The position numbers were made by a program, and so were the translations under genes. The notes below the pieces were generated by a model. The model had not been told where the DNA came from. It was given only the letters and a program-made list of their open reading frames with translations, and did no database searches. Positions 13,094 through 27,300 of a DNA stretch of 64,000 nt are shown here, one piece after another. Location: the NCBI GenBank assembly GCA_001642005.1, contig LWCA01000013.1, positions 23,582-87,581 of the forward strand. Direction: 5' to 3'. Position 1 is the stretch's first letter, and every line of letters starts with the position of its first letter. The DNA is from Intoshia linei (Eukaryota; Orthonectida; Rhopaluridae).

Positions 13094-16000
13094 TTTGCAA
13101 TACTTTATCCAAGAAGACTGGATCTTATTTTTGCAAAAAAATACGAATTTTTACATTTTAAAATCAAACTAGACGTATTGCTATTAAAAAAGACGCCCTA
13201 AAATGTTTTTCGCTTTCGACGAAGTTAAATATATTGCTCGCTTCGCTCGCATCCCATTAACTAGCCTCTTGGATTCACCCCTGGTATTCTTATTATAGTT
13301 TTTCCAACCAATAAAGGAATAAGAAAAAATGATACTTTCTGAATCGGGTATAATTCTTAAAAATTGATGAAAACTACTAAACACATATGCACCATAGAGG
13401 ATGGAATGCTCCTCTATTTAATAAATATGATATTATAATGAAAAATGATCATTGCTCAATGATATCATATCAAACAAATTACAAAGTGTTATTTATTTAA
13501 AAATGATTCAATTTCTCAAACAAATAAGTTATTCAAAGTCATGTCAATTCCCTCTAGACAAGCAAATATCAAAGTACAAATGTATTCGATAGAATAAGTA
13601 TATAAACGGGACAAAATTCTTGTACACGATAGTACCGAGTCGGTACTACCGACTCAATATAATTATTGACTTGAGTAATTTCTATTATCAGGAACTATTT
13701 TTGTTTAAAAATTTTTGAAACTTTGAACTATATCATACATGAAAACCTATGGCCCTTGGCCCATTTCAACAGATATAAATATTACAAGTAAAATGTATAT
13801 TTTTGGAAATTTCATAAATGATAAATATTTTAAACATTTATTCATTGAACATTATTTGTATGTCGTACAGTCAAGGCCGTGGGTAGTCAACACTAGGCCA
13901 GGTGAGATGAAAATTGTAGGCCCTATAAAAAATTTAAAAATTGTACCTCTATAACTTGGTATTGTAATTTTTGGTGTAATACATTGGTTATTTTAATCGA
14001 TCGTTCATTATCTAAAAACTAGCTTGGCTGTTTTGTACTACGTACATAGCTCTGCTGAGGGCACTCTTTTATTATACCAAAAAAATAAATTCACGTTGAA
14101 AATCTAACTTAAATCCACCATTAACTATTATCAATCCTTTAAAGGAGTGGTTCCCAAATTTGTTTCAGGTGGAAATGTCATATCACATTACTTTTTACTA
14201 TAAAGTGAATTATTCCTTTTTAATTTTTTACCTTCTTCTGTACCACCTGTAAATTTTTTGAAATTCTAGGGCTGTTTTCAAAAAAAAAAGGAATTTGTGG
14301 TTTTGGCTATGAAGGTATAATTTTTTTAAAGTTAAATTTATGATAATGTTTATATTTTTAAATCCGCATTAGCGTATATATTTTTTTAAATTCTCCAATC
14401 GTTTAATTTTTAAAAAGAGGGTCAATAGAGGTTTTTGACCCTTAAGATGTGAAATTGAGAGGTTGAAATTTATCTTATTATACGCCCCGGAAAAAACTGT
14501 AATTGAAATGTGGTCTTTAAAAAATTCTAAGAGTGCTAGTTATTTCAAAAAAGTAACACACACAGACAGACAGACAAACAAAAATCGCGTCGCATTTTAT
14601 ATAAGTTAAGATTAAAATAACCGTTAGAAATTGCATTGGTTATCGAAATTTTGATATACACATGTATTACTAATTAATACTTAAGACATTTTCCAACATT
14701 ACCTATTAATAAATTTAAAAAGAAAAGTAGTAAGTCATGATTGTATCTGTATGTAGCATGACCCTAGCCTTTCTTCACGGCCCTGCATAGAGTTTACGTT
14801 TAAGTTTAGCTAATGTTGAAACTTTACATAATTTTTACTTATTAGAGAAATTGGAGACATACAAAAAGGACAAAAACGATAACTATATAAATTCCTATTG
14901 AAATTCAATTCCCAATTTTTATTGTCTTGAAAAACGTTGGGAATGGTGGAAATTTCAAAAAATAATTACTTTTAATAAAAAAATATAAAATTAACTTGTA
15001 AATACAGCCCAAGTCTTTAATTTTTATTATTGGAATTTTTATTAGCGGAAAAATGCAATTTTAACGGAATCTTGAATTATTTATTTTTTCTTGACGAATT
15101 TGTATGAACCAAATATTCCGTTAATAAAAATTTTATCTCCAAAGATCTAGAATCTATTTTTAATCACTATCGTACATATAAACTTATTTTTTACTAATTA
15201 AGAGATAATTTATAACGTTTTTATCAAATTCAAAGAATAATCATTTTTAACTGAATTTATTTCTGTAAATAATTTAAAAATTTTAAATAAACCAAAAAAA
15301 CTGATCTGGATCCAGGAGTCCATATGAACCCGTTGTTAATGTTTTGTGTATATTACATCATCAATGATGATTCGTCATGTATTATTCAAAAACTCATAAT
15401 AACAAAAAATATCACCATTTAATGGTTTTTATTTAAAAAAATTAAATTCCGTTAAAAAGTGTGTTACCATGGGGAAAAAGTCCATATTAACGGATTTAAG
15501 GAATTTTCAATTTTGTTAATAAAGACTTAGACTGTAATAATTAAAAAGTTAAGTCAAACGCGAAACTAACCACATGTATTCGCATCCTTACAAAATTTCG
15601 ATCGACACAGTAACTCCCCGACAATTGTTCTGATACAAAACAATATATAGTAAACAATGCTATCTTCTTTCAGCTCGAAATCTCGAGTACTCTTAAAATT
15701 TCTAAAGTACTCTTACAATATTATTGTCCAGTTTTATCGGCTGAAATTTTGATCAAATGAAATATATCACAATATGTATTACACATATTGTGTACAAAAT
15801 ATTAATATACAATGTATGTCAAATTTGATGAAAATTTTGCAATACTTTTCTATTCTATTCTCATTTCAAATTAAAATTTTTAGTTTTTTATTTTTTTTAG
15901 AGTTAAATTTACCCTGCTAAAGTAAAAAATGTTCGCCCACCAGCTGCAAATTATTTATGTTATCAGCGATTAATTTGGAATATTAGGGCCCTCACAGGGT

Positions 16001-17878
16001 AGGCACTTATGAATGTTCTAATATGGATTTAGAATGGATTATTAAATTATAATTCCTTATTAACTGCACAGCCAGGTTACTTGTTACTGATTAAAGTTGA
16101 TAAATTCACTGAATAAATGGTTTATTCTGGTCATGGTTTAATTTAATCATTTAAATTACAAAATGAATATTTAAATTTTAAAATGGATAAAACTGTAAAA
16201 CAATAACTAATAAGCAAATATGAATTGTGATTCACAATAAATCCATAAAATCATCATCAAACAAGATAAAAGTGCATTGTTGTTATTGAAATCATTATCG
16301 ATTATCAAATTTAGCTAATTGAACCTGCTGAGCAACACATTGTACAGATTCAAACAAGCCTTTCACAACGAGAATGCGAAATTATAGCCTGGTGTGAAAA
16401 AGTGGGCGGTACAAACTATAATCTCAATTTTATGTGACACAATACAACATACTCTACTACACGACTGTAAATTTATCGAGCATTAAATATTTGCCAAAAT
16501 TTAATTCTCGTCAGCATTGTACAAAGCAATGTACACCAGCTTTACATAATTTAATTGTTCACTAATCGTGTTACACACTGTAAATTATTACTATCAATAT
16601 CCAACCATTTAAATCATTATGCTATTCCTAAAAGATGATGCATGTCAAAAAAGTCCGGAAATTATTTCTACATTACAATCAAGAATGTACACTTCAAAAT
16701 TGACATTTTATTCAATTTTTCAATATTTATACTTATTATATATTATTGTGATTCATTTTCATACATTATTATGTACATTTTAAACAAGTACACACAAGTA
16801 TTTCAAATATATTTTTTACATCAACCTAATTTACTTTATTACAGGTAATTTTTTCTGTTTTAATTATAAATATTTACATTTTTGTATTCATCTATTTGAT
16901 GAAAAATTGATACTTACACTAAATTGACCTCAACTAACCCAAGTTAACCTATATTAGCCTAAACAATTTAATTCAAGTTGTATTTTACTTATCTAAAGTG
17001 TATATAAAAAGGCATTTTGGGTGTTGGGTATTAGAGTGATAGGAGTAGACTACGCCGCGTAGTTCCATCTATAATTGTTTGTTAGAAACACGATCCAAAC
17101 ACGAATTTTTGATCGTGCCGAATCGTGTTTTCGGTCGCATTATAGAATACTGTTGAGTGTTTTATGACTATGCATTGTTGTAGGTTTTATTTATTATACA
17201 TAACTGGTTAGGATCGAATACGCAATATTTACCATTTTTAGTCATTGGAAGGTTTTTTATGGCCTTTTGAAATTTTTATGTATTAATGATTAAATCAAGG
17301 AAGAAACTACATTATTATAATTAAAGGTTCATCCATGATATATACGAAAAATTGCCCATATTTTTTAGTTTGGGGTCTCGATCATGATTAATGATTTCTA
17401 ATGTTGAAGGTATGGGTTTAAAATTTTTATTAAAAGGAACGCATCTAGCTAGGTTAAGCTTATTCTATTCGTCTATAAACATCTGATAAAAAATAATCTA
17501 GTGTCTGAAAAGCAAATTATTACATTAGTGCAGAGTTGACCATTAGAAGTCGTTAAATTTTTACAAAATAGTGGCCTCTTTTTACAAACTGAACATTAAA
17601 AAAAAATGTATTTGTCAATATCATAACTGTTCTGTATGTCAAATTTAAACGGTAAGTCTAGTCTAGAGTCTAGATCCGAAAAAAGCTGATTAAGGTCATG
17701 TAATAGGGGTTCCCACACTTTTTTTACGTCTGACCCATTATAAATTATAAAATTTGGATAAAAACGTAATAAATTCTATTCAGTGATAATATTAAAATTA
17801 AATAATTTTTCAAAAATTTTTTCACAGATCACCATTTGGGAAACAGATATAACATTATTATCACATTTAGAGCGAAAT

Positions 17879-18385
17879 TTATTTAGGGTCTCTTTTTGAT
17901 TTCTGGCCTTGACGTGGTAGGTTGAAGTCTGAGTCAATGATTTTCATTTTATCAGGTAATTGCTTAATTTTTAAAATGTAATTTAATTTACCTAAATAAT
18001 AACCATGGATGCATTGGAGGTAATTAAGTAAATACGAAGGCGTAAAACTAAGTCTTACACTACGATTAAATCTTAAGTTTGCATTCTTATAGTGCATTCT
18101 TTTAATAGCTTTAAATAATAAAAATAACGTTAAAATTTCCACAATAATTAACACGTCAATTATAAAAAATGTCAAAAATAAAATATAAATTCAGAAATTG
18201 GGACAAATAGAAATGTAGATGAGACTTTCAAAAATATTCCTGTCGTTATCGTGTATTGGTCTCTTATATACTTTGTACATGTCACTCATTCGACCCATTT
18301 GTAGATATAATTTTCCTCACTTTTCTATTACATAAGAAAATGTATCTTTATAATTTCTACAATTTTGGATCAATTCGTATCTTTT
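17879..18385 (-). pseudogene. unidentified long frame interrupted only by two TGA codons
   Basis: On the minus strand a 169-codon frame contains no TAA or TAG between 18385 and the TAA at 17879-17881, but has TGA at 18317-18319 and at 18191-18193. In A+T-rich random DNA so long a run without TAA or TAG is unlikely, so it was probably coding. Blocks in order: RYELIQNCRNYKDTFSYVIEK, TGA, GKLYLQMGRMSDMYKVYK with an in-frame ATG at 18298, then ICPNF, TGA, then a strongly hydrophobic helix (FLTFFIIDVLIIVEILTLFL), then a basic tail ending LPRQGQKSKRDPK. No AG acceptor lies between the second TGA and the helix, so an intron does not remove it. I do not recognise the family. A decayed gene in which TGG became TGA is the simplest reading. 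Confidence 0.45.
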
Positions 18386-21300
18386 TTATTAGATTTGGTG
18401 ATACTTAGAACCATTAAACTAAATATCTTTTAATTATAGTAAGACTTGTGCTAGGACTGGTTTTTTATCACAAATTTTTATAATTTAATATTTAAGACTC
18501 AAGTTAAGTTTAAATTTTTAAATTAAATTGGTAACCTATATAGAGGTCATTTTAGTAAATGTATTTATTGTAAGATATATTTATTATCTAATTAAAGAAT
18601 GTTTATTGAAGTTGACTCAATTCTACTCAGTTATCATTATGACGTCATTTATACATAAAAATGTAAAATACAGCAATGTATAATTTATTTTAGTGAAATT
18701 TTTTCTCGTTATTCGTGCAAATTAATTTTATTAGTAAAAAGATAAAATTTGTAAAATTTGTAATTTACTACACGGTTTTAAAAACTGTCAAAAAATTAGT
18801 GAAAATTGATTACATTTTTGTACTTTTTTGTTTACACAGGGCATGTAAAAATGACTATAAAATTTAAATTTCAAAGTTTTAATTTGACTACATTTACAAT
18901 TGATTTAATTTAAAAAATTATATACATGCCGTTTAGATTAATTTAAAGTGAAATGAATTTAATCCATCAAATTTGTTTAATATTGAATCTCACACCGTTA
19001 ATATTTGGATATGTGTTTGGTAATTTTGATTTCAATTTAGTTTTCAATTTAATTTAATTTAACTGTACATTTATTTTAAATTAAATTTATTCTTGTAATT
19101 TTTTCAGGGTTTCAAGGGTATTAATTATAAAATATTTACCAATCATTGGAGCAATCATAATAAAAATTGTATACTAATAGTATAATAGATTGTATAGTAC
19201 CCCATGGCTAAAATTATAATTAGTAATTAGGGCTAAAAAGTCAAAAAGTTAATTACCCATTAGAATAAATTAAATTCATTTTAAAATGTGGAGTATATGG
19301 AAATTTACACATGATTGAATTAATCGGATAATAAAAGATGGATAAAAATAACATTGAAAAATTGTTTTTTATAGACTATTGTTTCATGGCAAAGATGAAT
19401 TACCCTATTAATTGTCTGTGACACAATGGGTGTCATTTTTGTTACACATGCATTCAAAATTTCTATCGATTGACTTTAACCTTTTGACATGTTACTAAAA
19501 TTTAGCCAATTTAACTTGACGAAATGTATAATATTTTGACTGTATATTTATACTGAAATGAAAATGATTAAAAATTGTTAATATTCCATAATAAATGATA
19601 GAAATCAAGTACAGTATTGAATCAACTATAAAATCATGTTATTGTAATTTTATAAATTTTTAAGTTTATTCATCAAACGAAAAATATGACTAGCCATTTC
19701 ATGATAATGGATGGATTATGTTGGATTAGCTTTAATTCCATTCTTAAATAATTAATCTATAGTACGTTGAATGGGAGAGTATAAATGTACGTATTATTTA
19801 TTCTAACTAAATTTTTATTCATTCATACACGTATTCTTAAAATAATTAATTCACAGATTAATAATATTTACTTGTGTTTGGTGTAAACTTTAATAAAATT
19901 AAAATAAATTAATCGCGTTTAATGTGTGAAAAATAACACTAAATATAAAAACCAAATTAATTTTGGCGTTAATTTAATGGTATTCTATTGTTATAGTGTC
20001 AAATTTTATTTTCGTGATACATTTTTTTGTGTTTATGCAATTTTATTCTTAATTTGACAATTTGTATTCAATTATTGTAATAAAACTACCATTAAATATA
20101 TATATTTTATTTTTATTAATTGTAATTTTCACCTTATTCTTAATTCAATGAATAGTATTCATTAATTCACTATATTTACTAACAACTATGTTGATTATTG
20201 AAAAATGAATGCATTTATTGTTGGTACCAATTAGTCGTCTTTGTATTCATTTTTCCAAAATTTATTAATTTTATTTTTAATATTTTTAATTAGTCCATTT
20301 TACTCCATTCTATTAAATTTCCATTATTATTGAATTATTATGTTATTGTATATTTTACATTACACAATATAATTTTAATTGTTTATTTAACTGACATTAT
20401 GGACAATAAAAATTTACTCAATCGTATCTTTCTATATCACGTATATTTGAACCTTATAAATTCTATAAATTGTAAGTTATATAAATTTATTTATTGATAT
20501 TTTTTCAACGATTTCTATTTAAGTTAAATTTTAGCGGTGCCTAAAAAAAATAAATATAGAATATTTTGATTACTTAAGTATACTAACTTATATAATATGC
20601 TACGCAATTTTTGTTTGTGTTCCACTTTATTAAAATAACTACAACTCTTAGAATTTTTTAAAGACAACATTTCCAATACAGTTTTTTCCGGGACGTATAA
20701 TAAGATAAATTTCGACCTCCCAATTTCACATCTTACCGGTCAAAAACCCCAGTTGTCCCTCTTTCTGAAAATCAAACGAGTAGGAGAATTTAAAAAAATA
20801 TATATGCTGATACGGATTTTAAAATCATATACATTATCATAAATTTAAATTTAAAAAAATTATATTTTCAGGGCCAAAACCACAAATTACCCTTCTTTTT
20901 TTAATGAAAACAGCCCTAGAATTTCAAAAATTTACAAGTGGTACAGTTGTATCCTGTTAACACACACAAAAAATTTCAATCCGAATAAGTGACGACTTCA
21001 CGGTCAAAAAAGCATTTTAGTATTCATATATTTTTTTTTCGAAATATTTTATTAAAACAAAAAATGTGAAATAATTAACGAAAATCGAAAATTAAAAAAA
21101 AAAGATTATTCTGATACAGCTTATTCCAGTTAATATAAATTCAAAATTTGAACCCCAGAAATTTACGCATTCCCGGTGAAAAATAACCTTTAATTTATTA
21201 TCAATCAATATTTTTCAAATGTTTCGATTAAACAATCAAAAATTAAAATATTCATCCTACAATTCCAAAAAAAGCGTGAATTGACCGTATACATATTTGA

Positions 21301-24300
21301 AATCCAGAAATATTGGTTTCAATCTGATAAATTGATTAATTGTGTTTTTTTATCATTGCTACAAAATTGATCATTTTCAAAAACTAAAGTTTTGAAAGTT
21401 TTTAATCAACTTCAATATAACTTTGTTATTATAATTTGATATTTATAATAAATTTTATTGCAATATTAGCAACATTGCTTCATCCATTCATTATGTATTA
21501 TAGAAAAAAAATGATTTTTCAATTCTCCTGATTGTCTCATATTTACATCTTTTCTATTTAACAAGCTAAACTTATTCATATTGCTCGCAAATACTAATTT
21601 TTTTTTATTTTAACAAATTATATTTGAATAAAGGGAATATAGAGCAAGACATTTACATTTTTTTTTGATTTTTAAAAAAATCTATGGCGAATGCAATTTT
21701 GGATGAAAATCACCAAAACTAAACAAAAGTTTTTTTAATCGAATAATGGATACTTTACTGGTTTTATTTTTGATTAATATATTTTGACTGGATTTTTATC
21801 TGAAATTTTAAATTACTTAAAAATCAATACAATACGATGCCGACATATTCTCTCAAATAATTTAAAATTTTGAATAATACACCAATATTAATTACTGACA
21901 TTTTGGTATCAAAATAATACCTCCTAAGTCTTTGAGTTTTTTTATAATACGTTTAATACATGTCACCGACTTCATAATGTTATGATTAAAAATTTAAAGC
22001 AGTGCTGCATGGTATTCATTTCGTTGTTTTAAATTAAGAATTGAATCATCAATTACATTATAATGTAATTATTATATTGTAATGTATTAATATTATAAAA
22101 AACCATAATGTCCTGTAGAGCCTACCATACTCGAGACCCGAAAATCAAAAATAGACCCATTAATTTTCGATATATTTAATGCTATATAGACCATAGTTAC
22201 CTAGCCCTGACTTGCGGTTATTATTTTGAAAAATATAAATTTTATAAATACTACACTCGTAAATATTATGGCAACAATTTACAAAACCGCTTAGGGAGGA
22301 GAGTTCAATTGAAGTGTTCTTTTATGTTATTTTATTTCTTACATTATGTTTTTTTAACCTTTAATTCCAGAAACTAAACGAGAATATGATAATTTTTTTA
22401 TGCGACAATTATGTGTCAAATTTTTATTTTACGTTTAATTATTTTGAATACTTTATGTTTTTAATCATGTTTATATCATATTTCATAAAAACAATAAATT
22501 GTCCAGAATGACAATTGTATTAAAATGCTTAAATCTACGATAAAATCCTATTGATATGAATCGTTGCGTGCAGCTTCTATAGTGAGGAATATACAATATT
22601 ATTCAATTAGTGTCAAATTAAGTGTCAAAATTAAATTGAGATATTTCAACTGATTAAATGTGATTAAAATACAGATTAATGAAATATAGTGGTCATGTCA
22701 TCAAATGATGTGCTTAAGCTAAACGCTGAGATGAATAACGTGTGCATGCACTTGTTAGTTTAATTTATTTTATTTTTTCAATCGTTACATTTTCTATTTA
22801 TGGCTGTGTTACAATACAAATTAAAATGAATGAATTATGTGTAATTAATTCCAAAATTTTGTATTGTTTGTTATGGATCAAAAGATATTTTTGGTGTATT
22901 TTCTTTTACCAAAGATTTAAAGTGTTTAATGTGTTTTTGAACCAAACTTTGAATACCTGTTTGAGGGTCCTTTTAATCATTATCGATCTATGTCATAGAT
23001 TCTATCATGATAATGCTATATGCCATGTCTCCAAAAATTTTTCTTATCTGACCCTTGATCTATTATTCATATTAGATAAGATGATTATACTATAGTATGG
23101 CTATATACTAATATAATTAAAAAAATTTAATTTTCAATAAGTTGAAACATAATTAATTTATGAAAAAACTGAAATAAATAAGACTTCAGTCAGTTTTATC
23201 CTCCTTTGGGAATCAATTAACTATTTTGTATCAGTTGAACTCTGTATTTTTAACATATGCTGATGTTTATATTTACATTCTTTTTTATCGCTATAACTTA
23301 TGGTTAAGCGTGATCGATTTGCTGATACAGTCTAAGTCCTGATCGATAAAAGTGTCATTTTACTTTTAGTAAAACCGGATTTTTCCTATAAGGGTTGGGT
23401 AAATTTTGATTTTTAGTAAAATTGTTAGGATTTAAGAATATTGTTAATATAAAAATAGCAAATTATAACTTAAAATCTAAAAAAACTTAATTTTTTTTGT
23501 TTCTTCAATTATGAATCATGATTAAAATTTGATGCTGATTAACATAACAAATCTGTTGTAACGTTTATGTTTGCGATTAAGTTACTTAACGGTTGAAAAT
23601 TAGTGATTTTATAATAAAAAAAGTGTAAACCACCTTTCTAGAGTGTATTATTGAACAGTGTTCAATGAATGTTCATGATGTTTTTAATGCTATACTTGTC
23701 TCATTGTTATAATTAAATTTACAATATGTTAATAAATTATCTATTCATCAATAATTCACTTCCACATGTTCTTTTTATATATTCTGTCATGGGTAAGTGG
23801 TGTGAAATGATTAAAAGTTTGCTAAACAAAGTGAATGAATTGTAAAATCTTAAAATAATGCAAGAATTCGCATTATATTTTATTATATGCTTTAAATCTT
23901 TTTCATCAATACAAAGAAATCTCATACTGAGTTTACCCTTTCCCTTTAGATTGAATGGCACATATTTTAATTTTAATTATATGAAACTATGACACCTTTT
24001 GTAGAACAATATGTTATTTGTTATTCTAATTCTAAGAAAAATATTGCATCGAATGAAATAAAAAGTGAATGGATAGTTTTTCATTTTTTTTGAAGATTTT
24101 ATGTAATGAAATTTATTTACAATTATTAATAAAGGTTTTTGAAATTATTTTTAAAAATGGACACTAAACATTTAATTAACTATCTAATAACCGTCATTAA
24201 CCTAACAATACCTCAGAGACGATAAAAATAACGGATGTAAAAAATTTTAGTCTATCCTAGGTTTATGTTTAAATTAATGCAATCTAAATTAATGTTTATA

Positions 24301-24326
24301 AAAGTATAATAATTAAATACTTTTAG
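18386..24326. other. gene-poor interval upstream of the Eph gene
   Basis: AT-rich DNA without a supportable gene. A family D repeat occupies about 20588-21360 in inverted orientation (CTTATATAATATGC at its start, later GGGCCAAAACCACAAATTAC). A short inverted piece of the ACCAACCCTAAAA minisatellite lies near 23375-23410. The first exon of the Eph gene (signal peptide) should be here but could not be identified. A short hydrophobic start at 23668 (MFMMFLMLYLSH) is a weak candidate only. Confidence 0.6.
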
Positions 24327-27300
24327 ATGAAATCCTCTACGATTCATCAAAAGTGCAACCTTCTCTAAATTGGGCTACCTATAACGACCCCTTAAAACAA
24401 GATATATCAAACCTTACAAAAGAAATAAACCAAAACTCAGATTTAAAATTCCACCAAAAAAAAAGAATCTCGTCATTAAACATGGTAATTGTATTTACGT
24501 AAAATATACAACTATACAAATAATGTGACACTTTAAAAAGATGTATATAAATTGGAAATGTATAAAGTATACTGTCAATTTTGATCCGTTAAATGGTTCA
24601 ATATACACATTGCACATATTATAAATATTGAAACTTTACCGATAAATTTTAAAGTGGGTATTTATATACATGAATGACTTATTTTGGAAAATTGACTTTT
24701 TAAAATTTTCTTAAACTGCATCTGTAATGCAATATATCATTTTTTGACAAGTTTTTTATAATTACCGATTTTTGGACGGGTTAGTTAATTGTTTGATGGA
24801 GCGTAAATTAAGGAGAATGCATTGCATAAAAATCAAAAGTAGATAATGCAACTGTGTCATGAAATGGATAGTCTAATAAATGCATTTGCATACATTTTTT
24901 AGTTTAATCCAGAGTTGAATAATCTTTTTATATTTTAATTATATAATTGTAGATATTCAATTGAGAATACTATAATTTAATGTCTGATGATCATGTCGAT
25001 GCAAGCATAATTTTGGGCGTTTCTTTTTATGATTTTTTTAATTATAGTTATTGATTTTGCAATTTAAATAATTTATTGTTTTAATTTGCATTCTGTGCAA
25101 ATTGACAGAATATGTAAATTATGCAATTGGATAAATGTGACAGTTTTATCTAGATATCCGGCATCTGTTTAATTAAGATAATGTTGATATAGTCTTATTT
25201 TTAAATTAATTTTGTAAAATATAGGAAAATGTAAACTATTTTATATTGTACAAATTAAATTATAATAAAAAAATTTAGTGGAAAGAAACTAGTGAAACAG
25301 TTGGAGATTTAACTGTACGAGCATATGTAATTTGTAACATGAACGGCGAGTCTTTCAATTGGCTCAGGGTACCTTTTGTTAATGTAGATCGTAGTCAATA
25401 TGTTTACATAAATATGACATTCTCAATGAGAAAATGTGTCAATAATTCAAATTGTAAAGAATCTTTTTCTATGTATTACCAAATAAATCAAAAAGACTTG
25501 CAATTCAACCAACCCAATCATCCTTTTGAAAATTTTAAATTATTACACCTTATATCTCCAAAACTACACATAAAGTCTGACAACCCTACAAACAAACTAT
25601 TGAATTTTAAAATTTTTATAAAAAAGACTGGATTTCTTAGTTTAGCCTTCTTGGATAAAGGGGCCTGTGTGGCTATAAGGAAATTGGTTATTTTCAGAAA
25701 AGTTTGTCCAAAAACTTTTTTAAATTATGCAATGTTCCCGGAAACTTCTGTAGCTAATCAAACTCAGCATGTTTATGGACAGTGTGTCAATAATTCTATT
25801 TGGGGATTGAAAAATTATCAGTTTGATAAATTTAAATCTTTTAAACTCAAGAAAAATAAAAAAACCATTCATCACAATTACTTAAAGTTACTGCCTAAAG
25901 CCATTTGTACTAATCATGGATGGATTCAAGTTAATAATAATTGTCAATGTTTGCCTGGATTTGAACCGAAAAATAATATTTGTTCAGGTAATTTAATTTT
26001 ATAGTGTTGTAAACATTTTAAGAGTTTATGACATTCTTTCAAAAGTTGGCTCTTAATCCAGCGAACATTTAGTTGAGCGATACATCTTAGAGCGACATAA
26101 TCATCGATTTTGTTAATTAATCATAATATTTATTTTTTTACAATATTTTTGTGGTTTCTTCAAGGTTTCTTTAATGATAATGACCAAAAATGTGTAAGGT
26201 TTTTAAGCGAATATTTTTTTCTACCATTTTTGAAAAATTTTGAAGATAAATTCCCTTAAAAACCATATATAATTTTGGTCCCAAAATAAGATAATAAAAA
26301 TAAAGAAGGTAGCGTAAATTTAAATAACTAAAATTTCATGACAAAAATCAATATGATAAATAAGTAAAATTGATGATTATGTCGCTTTAAGATGGGTCAT
26401 TGTTCGTTTTTTGTATCGCTCCAACAATACATCGCGCAAACAAATATCTCTCCAAACTATGGACGTTCTTAACCTAGGGCCCTGAAATTCTGGCGAAATT
26501 GTCGGCTTTAATGGTCAGTGATAAATTTTATAATTTATTACCGGTCCGCCGTTTTCACTACCGAAAAAAGTGTGGGAACCCCTGACAGGGCTCCTCTGTA
26601 CTGTTGTACTATGAGGATATTATTTACAAACTATAAATGGTAAATAAGTCTCAATTTTCATCATATAAAAATTTCATATTATAAAGATATTTTTACCTAA
26701 CTTTAAAATGGGAATTTTTTACCAAACCTTAAAGTAGGAGTCGGCAACCTTTTGCATTTCGTGGGCCACTTTTTTATATCAAAAAATTCCACGGGCCCCG
26801 TTTTTGAAAATTTACCTATAATAAATTTCAATTTTAATTAAAGAGAAACGGTTCTAGTGTATTCAACAAAATAAATCCAGGGCGATTTGAAAATTCAGTA
26901 TTAAAATGATTATAATGAGCCTATTTTAGTAGAAAATGTTTAAAACGGTGTTTAAAAGTTGAAAAATTAATAATTTATATAGTCACTCGAAGGACCACCA
27001 AAATTATTATGTGGGTCACTGGTGCCGACCCCTGCCTTAAAGGGTGATTTTAAGATTTTTATAATTTGAAATATTTTCGTTTCCACTAGTTCATTCTAAA
27101 AAAATCTGCTCATAATAAGTAATTTTTATATTATGAAAATTGTTTAATTTAAGAATTTGATTCATCTTCCCAAAATTTAATGTAATCGTATAATTTTCTA
27201 TGTAAATGCATTTTTTTAAATTTATTAATAAATTTAGAATGCGGACGAAATTATTACAAATCTATAAAAAACCAAACAGTTTGCAAAAAATGTCCAAAAA

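Larger units (their letters stand above)
8669..17878. other. gene-poor interval with repeats
   Basis: No gene could be supported. Contents: family E repeats at about 10154-10390 and 14018-14235 (TAGCTCGATTGTTATGTA-like start, then TCCTTTAAAGGAG); family D repeats at about 10840-11765 and 14255-14605; an inverted family B hAT-like element at about 12155-12372; a hAT transposase relic at 12800-13093 with a probable element end near 13282 (CACCCCTG); and an overlapping pair of short palindromes at 13631-13655 (GAGTCGGTA around a one-base loop). The small open frames at 8884-9102, 9114-9314 and 9626-9844 are not supported as genes. Confidence 0.7.

Noticed and set aside
13631-13655. Overlapping short palindromes (GAGTCGGTA with one-base loop; AGTACCGA with GTCGGTACT) as a possible regulatory or RNA element
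   Set aside because: Very short, isolated, in a repeat-rich interval; nothing suggests transcription or binding.
22742-23095. 117-residue plus-strand frame with a HDNAICHVSK stretch resembling a mariner or Tc1 catalytic block
   Set aside because: It starts at GTG, is mostly hydrophobic by composition, and the match is a single short phrase with no supporting catalytic residues or inverted repeats, so it may be chance.
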